Source: Planctomycetaceae bacterium
GTDB lineage: Bacteria > Planctomycetota > Planctomycetia > Pirellulales > Pirellulaceae
Direction of reading: 5' to 3'
Length of the DNA stretch: 7,614 nucleotides
NCBI GenBank assembly: GCA_005773145.1
Contig: SXHS01000304.1
Span: 1 to 7,614, forward strand
Shown: piece after piece, positions 1 through 7,226 of the stretch
Layout: each line of letters starts with the position of its first letter
Position numbering within the stretch: the stretch's first letter is position 1
The notes under the pieces: model-generated
What the model was told of the DNA's origin: nothing
Databases searched by the model: none
Seen by the model: only the letters and a program-made list of their open reading frames with translations
Position numbers and translations under genes: made by a program

Positions 1-25
1 CGATGGACTGACCTATGCAAACAGC

Positions 26-38
26 GGGGCTTTGCCCC
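26..38. other. Short GC hairpin
   Basis: GGGGC (26-30) pairs with GCCCC (34-38) across a TTT loop, giving a 5-bp all-GC stem. No T-run follows on the + strand, so a standard intrinsic terminator is not supported. It could be the end of an upstream transcription unit or chance. Confidence 0.35.
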
Positions 39-186
39 TCAGAGTCAATATCGGTGCGTCGTTGACAGTTCAATCGAATTGGATAAGCCGCCCGTGGAAG
101 CCGCACCCCGACCGTGGCACCCAAAGATGTCTGGTACAACGAGCCGCAAGGGGGAGGGAGCCAGAGGGGGCCGTTATTGAGGGAGC

Positions 187-234
187 GCACATTGTGAGGA
201 AAGCACATCGTGAGAATCGCACAGCGTGAGGAAA
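187..234. repeat. Three tandem copies of a 16-bp repeat
   Basis: Three units abut exactly: GCACATTGTGAGGAAA (187-202), GCACATCGTGAGAATC (203-218) and GCACAGCGTGAGGAAA (219-234). The core GCACAnnGTGAG is kept in all three. Units 1 and 3 differ at 2 positions; unit 2 differs from each of the others at 4. Every unit contains CAC-N3-GTG, an inverted half-site pair, so each could be a protein-binding site. The 16-bp period is not a multiple of three, which argues against a peptide repeat. Function is unknown. No spacers are present, so it is not a CRISPR array. Confidence 0.75.
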
Positions 235-653
235 ATACGTCTTTGGGAGCTGGGGAGAATGCCTTTTTAGTGGAACAGGATTTCCGTTTTGCATTGCCAA
301 CGCCCTCCGGCTGATGAGTCCGGTGGCCCTTGGTGGTTGTTCTGCCGCTAAAACCTCCGCAAGGCCAGCAGGCTAAACACTTACCCGGCGGAGCCTGGGA
401 ATGAGAGAACCCCCCGTTTTTCCCGGTAAAAACTCCTTCGCCGCGATGCTTGCGGGTGCCCCCGGACCCCCCTTCAAAAAAATTCCGCGTGAAGAACCGA
501 ACTCGAGCGACTATCGTCTAAGGAGGGAGGCCTTCCCCGCTAAGAGGGCCGAGGGGGGTATCTTTGGGGCTCATTCCCTGGCCTAATGGATGGGGCAGGG
601 GATTTTTCGACAACGACAAAGAAAACGAAGACGGAAAGGATCGGGCAATCGTT

Positions 654-3257
654 ATGCAGGGAGTTTTTGGTTTGAGGATGGTCCTTTTCCAATTTTTAGC
701 TCTTGGCGGACTTATCGGCGGTGGGGGCCTGCCACCGAGGGCCGAGGACCCAGTGCTGAGCAAGGCGGCGCCCGCCGAGTGCCTGTTCTACGCCACTTGG
801 GCCGAGACGGGCACTGCGGACCCCAAGTCCAAGAACCACGTCGAGCAACTCTTGGCGAATCCCGAGGTGCGCAAATGGGTCGTGGACATGCAGACTCGCA
901 TGACCAAAATGCGGACGAACATGCCGCAGTCCGACCCGGATGACGCACAGAAGGCGCTCCTGCGACTGGCGAAGGCCATCGAAGGCAAAGCGGGCGCGGC
1001 ATGGCTGACCGATTGGAAATGGCGTCAGGAGCCGGGTGGTGTAGGGATAGGACCGGGCGAGGTACGAATCGAGAGGGCGGACGTGTCGGCCCAATTCCAG
1101 GGTGCGGCCCTTCTGCGCGTTGAGAACGAGCAGGATCAAAAGGAGATCTCCACAGCCATCCAGGCACTATTGGCGCAGGATCCAGACGGCATCGAGTCCA
1201 AGGAGGAAATGATTGGCAAGTTTCCGTTTTCGCGTGTGCAGATCGATGGACCATTTCCGTCGATCCATTGGGGATTCGCGGGGAAGTACTTGGTGCTTGG
1301 TATCGGGGATGGCGAAGCCGAAGCGGCCATGAAACGGGCTCGCGGTGAAGTGCCCGCTTGGTTGTCCCAAGCCCGCAAGGATTTGGCCGTTCCCCGCGTG
1401 GCAAACCTCGTACATGTTGACCTTCAGGCGCTTCTGGCTCGATTTTACGCCGCTCCTGGAATGGACGGATCATTGCAGCCGAAGATCAACGCGCTGGGCT
1501 TCGATGCGTTGGATACCTATACCGTTTGCCGTGGGATGGACGCCATCGGCTGCTTGGATCGGTGGCAATTGGCGGTCAAAGGTGAGCCGCGAGGCGTGCT
1601 GTCGTTAATCGATACGGCGGCGCTACGTATTCCGGACCTAAAAGTGATTGATCTCAAGTCCCCGGCAGCCGTGGCCTTTCAGTTGGACCTCGGCAAGCTG
1701 TTGGACGTGTACCTGGAGGTCGCGGCGGTCCTGGATCCGGTCGACCAATCTCGGGAGGTAACGGGCCAACAGATTGCCCAGATTGAGCAGATGCTTGGCA
1801 TGCGGTTGCGCGAGGACTTGCTGGCCTCATTGGGGGACAGTTGGAAGGTCTTTGCTCAATCAGGGCCAACGGGGCTCACCACGGGTTGGACGGCAGCCTT
1901 GGAGATCCGAGATGCCGAACGCTTCCGCAAGTTGCATACACAATTGCTAGAGCGGTTGCGGCCGCTTCTCACTCAGGCGGGCGCGCCAAATTTGGAAACG
2001 ACAACGATCGAGGGGACGGAAGTCCACACCATTAAGGTTCCCGTGCCAGGGGTACCGCTGGCTCCCTGTTGGTGCGTGACCGATAAGGAATTGTTATTCG
2101 CAGCCGTCCCGGATACGCTGCGTGTCCTACTGGAACGCAAGAAAGACGCGGCCTCGCTGGCCGATACCCCGCTCATGCGGCGCACGTTTGCCAGCCAACC
2201 CAAGCCGCTGTTGATTGCCCACATCGATACGCGCGCGGTGGCGGAGACGCTGCTGGACTTGTACCCCCATGCGGTGACCATGGGACTAGGTGGTCCCATG
2301 GGCGTAGTGGGAAATTCATTTGCCGGTGGAGAGGAGGAGGCGATAGCATTTCCCAAGGACGCGTTTCTGGCGCATCTGCGTCCCAGCCTATTCGCGCTCC
2401 AACGGACGCCACAGGGATTGTCCTACACGGGGCGACATACCCTGCACAACCCCGCTAGTCCGGGTCTGTCGACCATGGTGTCGATGTTCGCGCCTGCCGT
2501 CGTAGTGTCCCGCGCAGCCGCGCAGCGAAATCAATCGATATACAATGTCAAGCAATTAGAGTTGGCCCTGTTAAATTTCGAGTCGGCAACAAAGCGAATT
2601 CCAGCCGGGTATAGTGCGGATGCGGACGGCAAGCCGCTGCTGAGTTGGCGGGTGCATATCCTGCCGTTCCTTGAGGGAGCGGAATTGTACGATCAGTTTC
2701 ACCTCGACGAACCCTGGGATAGCCCGCACAATAAGACGTTGATCGAGAAGATGCCCAGCGTGTTCCGGTCGCCCAGATCGAAGGCCGAGGCGGGAAAGAC
2801 CAATTATCTGGGCGTCGGCGGGGCGGACGGCGTGTTTGTCCGTCCCGAGCCCGGGAAAAATCAGGGAATTCAGATCGGGGAAATCAGCGATGGTACCTCA
2901 AAAACGATTTCAATCGTTGAGGCCTCCGATGAATTGGCCATTACCTGGACGCAACCGGGGGATTTTGCCCCCGATAAGGAGAACCCCATGAAGGGGTTGG
3001 GCGGATTACACTCCGGCAATATAGTGGTTGCGGGATTCATGGACGGCCATGTGTCTCCAGTTTCCTTGGCGATCGACGCAGGCACCTTCATGGCCATGTG
3101 TACCAAGTCTGGCAACGAGGCGGTTAATTTAGACATGCCGGCGCCAAACCAATTTGTTCCTGCCATTCCTGTTGACCAAGACCAAGCCACGCCACCCGCG
3201 GTTGTAGAAGAGGCGCGTGTTGATGAGGAAACGGAAGCGGTCGAAGTTGCCCCATAG
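654..3257 (+). CDS. Exported protein with C-terminal DUF1559 domain
   Basis: Secreted or lipid-free surface protein of unknown function, 867 residues from the ATG at 654. The start is chosen because it gives a signal peptide: Arg8, a hydrophobic core at about 9-26 and a likely cut after PRA at residue 30. AAAGGA (635-640) lies 13 nt upstream, which is rather far. The frame is open back to 564, but that extension is polar and would bury the signal. ATG 678 is an alternative. Residues about 31-610 resemble planctomycete proteins of the loose DUF3352-like type; a segment near 380-390 reads DLLASLGDSW. From about residue 620 the DUF1559 hallmarks appear: NVKQLELALLNF at 631, then SWRVHILPFLE, and near 795 FMDGHVSP. 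Most DUF1559 proteins start with a type IV pilin-like helix; here that helix is absent and the domain follows another exported domain. An acidic Glu/Val/Ala tail ends the protein. The role is not known; a cell-surface or periplasmic location is inferred. Confidence 0.9.
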   Translation: MQGVFGLRMVLFQFLALGGLIGGGGLPPRAEDPVLSKAAPAECLFYATWAETGTADPKSKNHVEQLLANPEVRKWVVDMQTRMTKMRTNMPQSDPDDAQKALLRLAKAIEGKAGAAWLTDWKWRQEPGGVGIGPGEVRIERADVSAQFQGAALLRVENEQDQKEISTAIQALLAQDPDGIESKEEMIGKFPFSRVQIDGPFPSIHWGFAGKYLVLGIGDGEAEAAMKRARGEVPAWLSQARKDLAVPRVANLVHVDLQALLARFYAAPGMDGSLQPKINALGFDALDTYTVCRGMDAIGCLDRWQLAVKGEPRGVLSLIDTAALRIPDLKVIDLKSPAAVAFQLDLGKLLDVYLEVAAVLDPVDQSREVTGQQIAQIEQMLGMRLREDLLASLGDSWKVFAQSGPTGLTTGWTAALEIRDAERFRKLHTQLLERLRPLLTQAGAPNLETTTIEGTEVHTIKVPVPGVPLAPCWCVTDKELLFAAVPDTLRVLLERKKDAASLADTPLMRRTFASQPKPLLIAHIDTRAVAETLLDLYPHAVTMGLGGPMGVVGNSFAGGEEEAIAFPKDAFLAHLRPSLFALQRTPQGLSYTGRHTLHNPASPGLSTMVSMFAPAVVVSRAAAQRNQSIYNVKQLELALLNFESATKRIPAGYSADADGKPLLSWRVHILPFLEGAELYDQFHLDEPWDSPHNKTLIEKMPSVFRSPRSKAEAGKTNYLGVGGADGVFVRPEPGKNQGIQIGEISDGTSKTISIVEASDELAITWTQPGDFAPDKENPMKGLGGLHSGNIVVAGFMDGHVSPVSLAIDAGTFMAMCTKSGNEAVNLDMPAPNQFVPAIPVDQDQATPPAVVEEARVDEETEAVEVAP
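2278..2301. repeat. Perfect 9-bp inverted repeat inside the DUF1559 gene
   Basis: CCATGGGAC (2278-2286) and GTCCCATGG (2293-2301) are exact reverse complements around the 6-nt loop TAGGTG. In mRNA this would be a stable hairpin. It lies in codons for a Gly/Met/Pro-rich stretch (TMGLGGPMG), so it may simply follow from that peptide. No T-run follows. Confidence 0.6.
2956..2973. repeat. 6-bp GC inverted repeat inside the DUF1559 domain
   Basis: CGGGGG (2956-2961) and CCCCCG (2968-2973) flank ATTTTG. It lies in the codons for QPGDFAPD, within the DUF1559 region. It is probably incidental to codon choice. Confidence 0.4.
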
Positions 3258-3299
3258 TGGAACCATGACTTTTTCATTCGCACCACGAGGAAACCCAAT
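3258..3299 (+). promoter_or_regulatory. 42-bp gap with ribosome binding site for the MoxR gene
   Basis: The gap between the DUF1559 stop (3255-3257) and the MoxR ATG (3300) holds GAGG at 3287-3290, nine bases before the start, a normal Shine-Dalgarno placement. I see no stem long enough for a terminator; TGG-AA-CCA (3258-3265) followed by TTTTT (3270-3274) is too weak. Read-through from the upstream gene is therefore plausible, though a promoter in the gap cannot be excluded. Confidence 0.55.
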
Positions 3300-4328
3300 A
3301 TGGCCCAAATCACTACGGAACCTGAGGCGAGGCTGAGCGATCACGATGTCGAGGCCATCGATCGCTTGCGTTTGATGTACGATCGGCTGCGAGCGGAACT
3401 GGGCCGCGTGATTGTCGGCCAGCACGAAGTGATCGAGCGGTTGGCGATTTGCCTGTTTGGTCGTGGTCACGCCCTGTTGATGGGTGTGCCAGGATTGGCC
3501 AAGACGCTATTGGTCAGCAAACTGGCCGAAACCATGTCGCTCAAGTTCAGCCGGATTCAGTTCACGCCCGACTTGATGCCCATGGACATCACCGGGACGG
3601 ACATTTTGCAAGATACCGAGACGGGGCGTCGTGAATTTCACTTCGTGCATGGCCCCGTGTTTGCCAACATCGTGTTGGCCGACGAAATCAACCGTGCCCC
3701 ACCCAAGACTCAAGCCGCATTGCTGGAGGCGATGCAGGAATTCCGAGTCACGGCGTTGGGGAAGACATTTAATTTGTCGACACCCTTTTTGGTCTTGGCG
3801 ACACAGAATCCGGTGGAGCAGGAAGGGACCTATCCGCTCCCGGAGGCTCAATTGGACCGGTTCATGTTTCTGATTGAGCTGACCTATCCCTCCGAGTCGG
3901 AGGAGATCGAGATCGCGCGAACGACGACCGGCGGAGAATTACCAGCGTTGGACCATCTGATGACGGGGGAGGAAATTCTTCGCTATCAGGCGTTGGTTCG
4001 CCGCGTGCCAGTGCCGGAGCACATCTATCGGTATGCCGCGCGTTTGGTGCGCTGCACGCGGCCGCATACCAAGGATGCGCCGGACTGGTTGAATCCGCTG
4101 GTGTCCTGGGGGGCTGGGCCCCGGGCCGTGCAGAATCTGATTCTGGGCGCCAAGGCTCGAGCCGCTCTGTTGGGGAGTTATATGGTGCGGCTGGAGGATA
4201 TCCAGGAGGTCGCCGCGCCGGTGCTGACCCATCGAGTGATCACTACCTTCGCGGCGCAGGCGGAGCGGATTGGTGCCAAGGAGATCGTGCGGCGTTTGAT
4301 TGCGGAAACGGACGTCGACGTTAGCTAG
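3300..4328 (+). CDS. MoxR-family AAA+ ATPase
   Basis: Cytosolic ATPase of 342 residues, the usual size for the family. MoxR proteins are hexameric AAA+ machines thought to remodel or activate client complexes together with VWA-domain partners. Visible motifs in order: Walker A GVPGLAKT at 62-69 (Lys68), the conserved segment RIQFTPDLMPMDITG at 85-99, Walker B IVLADEIN at 124-131 (Asp128, Glu129), sensor 1 ATQNP with Asn170, LDRF at 185-188, and sensor 2 GAGPRA at 271-276 with Arg275. All residues needed for ATP binding and hydrolysis appear intact. The ATG at 3300 is supported by GAGG nine bases upstream. The DUF58 gene begins 10 bp after its stop, and this ATPase-then-DUF58-then-VWA order is the classic MoxR operon arrangement. 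The particular client is not shown by the sequence. Confidence 0.96.
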   Translation: MAQITTEPEARLSDHDVEAIDRLRLMYDRLRAELGRVIVGQHEVIERLAICLFGRGHALLMGVPGLAKTLLVSKLAETMSLKFSRIQFTPDLMPMDITGTDILQDTETGRREFHFVHGPVFANIVLADEINRAPPKTQAALLEAMQEFRVTALGKTFNLSTPFLVLATQNPVEQEGTYPLPEAQLDRFMFLIELTYPSESEEIEIARTTTGGELPALDHLMTGEEILRYQALVRRVPVPEHIYRYAARLVRCTRPHTKDAPDWLNPLVSWGAGPRAVQNLILGAKARAALLGSYMVRLEDIQEVAAPVLTHRVITTFAAQAERIGAKEIVRRLIAETDVDVS

Positions 4329-4330
4329 GA
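4327..4330 (+). promoter_or_regulatory. Ribosome binding site fixing the GTG start of the DUF58 gene
   Basis: AGGA at 4327-4330 overlaps the last two bases of the MoxR stop codon TAG (4326-4328) and sits eight bases before GTG 4339. This spacing favours GTG over the in-frame ATG at 4300, which lies inside the MoxR gene, and over ATG 4378 further in. Confidence 0.6.
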
Positions 4331-4338
4331 TCAAACGC

Positions 4339-5250
4339 GTGAACCGGGAAACGGGCTCTCGATCGTTTTTGGATGCGATGGCGCTGTCGCGATTGGCGGC
4401 GGTGCCACTGGTGTCGCGTCGCCCGATGTTGGGGGCTGTTTCCGGCCGGCATCCCAGCCCGCATCGGGGATCGAGTGTCGAGTTTGCCGAGTATCGTAAA
4501 TACGTTCCAGGGGATGATCCGCGCCGCGTGGATTGGCGGGCATTTGGGCGGACGGAGCGGTACTACGTCAAAGAGTTCGAGGCGGACACCAACCTGCGTT
4601 GTTGTCTGGTGATCGACACCAGTGGCTCGATGGGATTCGGATCGGCGGGGGCTACCAAATATGCCTGCGCACGCCAGATCGCGGGCTCTTTGGCGTATCT
4701 GGCCGTGCAACAGGGGGACGCGGTTGGTTTGGCTTGCGTGGCGGATGGCGTGGTCACCAATATCCCGCCCCGGCGCAACCCGGCCCACCTCACGTCTCTC
4801 TTCAATGCCTTGGAAAACACCAAGCCAGCGGGCCCGACCCAGTTGATTCCCGTGTTGCATGAGTTGGCCGAGTCATTGCGTCAGCGGGCCATGATTGTGG
4901 TCTTGTCGGACTTTTTCGTCGAAGCGGACGAGTTGCGAAGTTGCTTCGAGCATTTACGATTTCGCAAGCACGATATTTCCGTGTTTCAACTGCTCGATCC
5001 CCAGGAATTGGATTTCCGCTTTCAGAGGCCAACGCGGTTTGTGGACATGGAAGGGGGGCCCTATGTGTTTGCCGATCCGCAAGAAATTGCCGATCGGTAC
5101 CATCGGGCGCTGCGGGATCACTTGGCTGCCGTGCAGCTCATCATGCGGGAAACGGCCGTGGATTACCACCGCGTGCGAACGGACGAGAGTTACGAGCGGG
5201 TCTTGATGCAGTTTTTGATCGGGCGTCATCACGGGCGGGGCCAGCGATGA
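4339..5250 (+). CDS. DUF58 protein with VWA-like fold
   Basis: Soluble protein of 303 residues from GTG 4339, the short form of DUF58 without membrane segments. DUF58 proteins are the standard partners of MoxR ATPases and carry a VWA-like metal-binding fold. The DUF58 signature region is plain at residues 38-81, with HRGSSVEFAEYRKYVPGDD then RRVDWRAFGR. The MIDAS site follows: DTSGS at 93-97, Thr167 in GPTQL, and Asp191 in VVLSDFF. All metal ligands expected of a working VWA site are present. It probably docks to the MoxR hexamer or to the membrane VWA proteins encoded next, which is inference from family context. The start is chosen for the AGGA eight bases upstream. Its TGA (5248-5250) overlaps the next ATG in ATGA, so translation is likely coupled. 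An ATG 39 bases upstream, inside the MoxR gene, would add only a basic stretch. Confidence 0.93.
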   Translation: MNRETGSRSFLDAMALSRLAAVPLVSRRPMLGAVSGRHPSPHRGSSVEFAEYRKYVPGDDPRRVDWRAFGRTERYYVKEFEADTNLRCCLVIDTSGSMGFGSAGATKYACARQIAGSLAYLAVQQGDAVGLACVADGVVTNIPPRRNPAHLTSLFNALENTKPAGPTQLIPVLHELAESLRQRAMIVVLSDFFVEADELRSCFEHLRFRKHDISVFQLLDPQELDFRFQRPTRFVDMEGGPYVFADPQEIADRYHRALRDHLAAVQLIMRETAVDYHRVRTDESYERVLMQFLIGRHHGRGQR

Positions 5251-7226
5251 GTTTCCTGCAACCTTATATTTTGGCCGCCCTGCCGCTGATCGGCTTGCCG
5301 ATCTTGATTCATCTCATCAATCAATGGCGATATCAGACGGTTGAGTGGGGGGCCATGATGTATTTGCTGGCCGCCCACCGCATGTCACGCGGATTCGCCC
5401 GCATTCGCCAATGGTTGATCTTGGCGGCACGCGTGTTGGCGGTGGCGGGGCTCGTTTTTGCGTTCAGCCGTCCCTTGTCCAGCGGCTGGCTGGGACTAGT
5501 GGCGGGGAGTCGCAGCGATACGACCATCATCTTGCTGGACCGGTCCCCCAGCATGGCACAACAAGACGCAAGTCAAGGAGCTTCGAAGTTGCAGCGAGGT
5601 CGCCAGCAATTGGAACAGGCACTCGGCCTGCTACGGTCGTCCAAGTGGGTATTGATCGATAGCACGGAACGCCGCCCTTTGGAATCGGAGACGTTGGGCA
5701 ATCTGTTGGCATTGCCACAGGCGGAGGCTTCAAGCGCGTCGGCCCATTTGCCAACGATGTTGCAGGCGGCGTACGACTACATCAAGACGAATCAAACGGG
5801 GCGCACGGATATCTGGATCTGTTCGGATTTGCGGCAAAGCGACTGGGACGCGGACCATGGAAATTGGGCGGCGATGCGTGATGCGTTTCGCGATTTGCCT
5901 CAACAGGTGCGCTTTCATCTCTTGGCCTACGACGAGACACCGACCGCCAATGTGGCGGTGCGTGTGACTCAGGCCATCGTCCATGAAACGGGGAAGGGGC
6001 GTGAGCTGCACCTATCAGCCGTCCTGACCCGCGATGGGGCTGCGGACAGTACACTCAGCGTGCCGCTGGAACTCGAGATCGATGGCGCACGTTCGGTGCA
6101 TACTGTCGAGATTGCGGGATCCCGCTTGGAACTGAAGGACCATCGGTTTCCCCTGGATCGCAAAGAGACGCGGGGTTGGGGACGAGTCGCCATCCCGGCC
6201 GACTCGAATCTAGCCGACAATCAATTCTACTTCGTCTACGATTTGCCCCCGCCGCGCCGAGCGATTCTGGTCACCGAAGTCCCCGACGCCGTGCGCCCCT
6301 TGGAATTGGCGGCGAGCATCTCGTCCGATCCCGAAATCAAATGTCAGATCGAAGTGCTTTCCGTCGAGCAAGCCGTGTCGATCGTTTGGGAGGACGTGGC
6401 ATTGTTGATGTGGCATGCAGCCTTGCCGGAGGGGGAAGTCCGCCAGTCGATTGAGGATTTCGTGAAGCGTGACGGGCACGTCATGTTCTTTCCGCCGCGG
6501 CAACCCACCGATTCGGAGGCCATGGGGTTGCGTTGGACTGCTTGGGAATCATTGGAGACTCCGGTTTCTATTGAGCGTTGGCAGTTTGATGCCGATCTGT
6601 TGGCACGCACACAAAGTGGCGCGGCGCTGCCGTTGGGCGACTTGCAAATTCGTCGCTATTGCGGCTTTATCGGTGACACCACCTCTTTGGCGACGCTGCG
6701 CAACGGCAAGACGCTCTTCGCACGCGTCCCCACGGACCGTGGGGCGGTCTATGTCTGTGCCACGGGAACTTCCGAGGACGATTCGAACATGGCGACCAAC
6801 GCCGTGGTTTTATATGTCGCCGTGCAGCGGGCGCTGGCAGCCGGGGCCGGTCGACTCGGCGCGACTCGCCAATTGGATGCTGGTGCGTCCTCGGTTGCCG
6901 GCCCGGCGTGGCAACGATTATCCCAAGAGGGGGAGGGATTGTCGACGCAGTATCACAGCCATGCCGGTGTCTATCAGGCCGACGAACGGTTGCTGGCCGT
7001 CAATCGGCCGGACCAAGAAGATCAAGCCAAGATCTTAGCCGACACTCAGGTGGATAACCTGTTTCAAGGGCTGGACATGGTCCGCATCCGAGACCGCTTG
7101 ACCGGCGGCAGCAACCTGGTGCAGGAAATTTGGCGCATGTTCCTGATGGCCATGTTGGTCCTCTTGCTCGTGGAAGCTGCCCTCTGCCTGCCTCGTTGGC
7201 GACAGGCTACGGGAGGTGCCCCATGA
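5247..7226 (+). CDS. BatA-like membrane VWA protein
   Basis: Inner-membrane protein of 659 residues. The N-terminus matches the BatA (aerotolerance regulator) N-terminal module: first membrane helix about 6-24 with LPILIHLINQWR, second helix about 57-74, and between them the basic segment HRMSRGFARIRQW. A VWA domain follows, with MIDAS DRSPS at 98-102, Thr170 and Asp194 in WICSDLRQ. Residues about 215-330 look like a beta-rich extracytoplasmic segment. From about 337 (RRAILVTE) to 430 the pattern, including a LLMWHA strand and a GHVMFFPP strand, resembles the class I glutamine amidotransferase-like fold; no catalytic Cys is obvious where a nucleophile would sit, so a binding role is more likely. 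A third helix at about 631-648 precedes a short basic tail. The ATG at 5247 lies in an ATGA overlap with the DUF58 stop. The frame is open far upstream, but that part lies inside the DUF58 gene and is not coding. It is likely a membrane partner of the MoxR and DUF58 proteins. Confidence 0.9.
   Translation: MSFLQPYILAALPLIGLPILIHLINQWRYQTVEWGAMMYLLAAHRMSRGFARIRQWLILAARVLAVAGLVFAFSRPLSSGWLGLVAGSRSDTTIILLDRSPSMAQQDASQGASKLQRGRQQLEQALGLLRSSKWVLIDSTERRPLESETLGNLLALPQAEASSASAHLPTMLQAAYDYIKTNQTGRTDIWICSDLRQSDWDADHGNWAAMRDAFRDLPQQVRFHLLAYDETPTANVAVRVTQAIVHETGKGRELHLSAVLTRDGAADSTLSVPLELEIDGARSVHTVEIAGSRLELKDHRFPLDRKETRGWGRVAIPADSNLADNQFYFVYDLPPPRRAILVTEVPDAVRPLELAASISSDPEIKCQIEVLSVEQAVSIVWEDVALLMWHAALPEGEVRQSIEDFVKRDGHVMFFPPRQPTDSEAMGLRWTAWESLETPVSIERWQFDADLLARTQSGAALPLGDLQIRRYCGFIGDTTSLATLRNGKTLFARVPTDRGAVYVCATGTSEDDSNMATNAVVLYVAVQRALAAGAGRLGATRQLDAGASSVAGPAWQRLSQEGEGLSTQYHSHAGVYQADERLLAVNRPDQEDQAKILADTQVDNLFQGLDMVRIRDRLTGGSNLVQEIWRMFLMAMLVLLLVEAALCLPRWRQATGGAP
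6728..6744. repeat. 17-bp near-perfect palindrome inside the BatA-like gene
   Basis: CCCCACGG (6728-6735) and CCGTGGGG (6737-6744) are exact reverse complements around a single A at 6736. The tight centre makes a cruciform or protein-binding site more natural than an RNA hairpin. It encodes part of RVPTDRGAV, and may be chance. Confidence 0.5.
7211..7217 (+). promoter_or_regulatory. Strong ribosome binding site for the last gene
   Basis: GGGAGGT at 7211-7217 lies five bases before ATG 7223, inside the 3' end of the BatA-like gene. It supports this start and independent re-initiation at the ATGA overlap. Confidence 0.7.

Larger units (their letters stand above)
1..653. other. Non-coding or undetermined upstream region
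   Basis: No convincing gene is visible here. Two + frames are open from the left edge, one to a stop at 178-180 and one to a stop at 227-229. Either could be the tail of an upstream gene, but the translations are rich in Arg, Pro and Gly and show no recognisable domain, and neither frame has a clear start signal. A third + frame stops at 9-11. The reverse-strand frames in the region look like shadows. What can be seen is a GC hairpin (26-38), a 16-bp tandem repeat (187-234), a spaced inverted repeat CTCCGC/GCGGAG (355-360 and 388-393), an AT inverted repeat GTTTTT/AAAAAC (416-421 and 428-433), and G- or C-run stretches at 141-173 and 531-600. The last resemble degenerate intergenic repeats of GC-rich bacteria. 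The promoter for the downstream gene should lie here, but I cannot place it. Confidence 0.6.

Noticed and set aside
62..89. TTGACA at 62-67 as a promoter -35 box.
   Set aside because: No acceptable -10 box lies at 16-18 bp; GATAAG at 82-87 gives only a 14-bp spacer, and the nearest supported gene starts over 550 bp away.
32..229. Small + strand open frame of 65 codons from TTG 32.
   Set aside because: No ribosome binding site, Arg-rich composition with no recognisable domain, and it runs through the 16-bp tandem repeat. It could be the end of an upstream gene, but nothing supports that.
187..234. Tandem repeats as a CRISPR array.
   Set aside because: Units are 16 bp and directly abutting, with no spacers and no cas genes nearby.
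311..360. CTGATGAGTCC looks like the CUGAUGAG core of a hammerhead ribozyme.
   Set aside because: No GGACGAAAC-type segment follows and no stem II can be formed; the nearest A-rich stretch is CTAAAAC without the right flanks.
564..653. Upstream extension of the DUF1559 protein from a TTG or similar start at 564.
   Set aside because: It would add 30 mostly polar residues in front of a good signal peptide and starts inside a G-rich repeat-like stretch.
712..1473. Long reverse-strand open frame of 253 codons.
   Set aside because: It lies opposite the exported DUF1559 protein gene, is rich in Arg, Pro and Ser, and is a typical shadow frame in GC-rich DNA.
4941..5246. The frame of the BatA-like gene stays open for 306 bases upstream of its ATG, suggesting a longer protein.
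   Set aside because: This stretch lies inside the DUF58 gene, whose protein is clearly conserved in the other frame. The ATG at 5247 starts directly with the BatA N-terminal module and overlaps the stop as ATGA.
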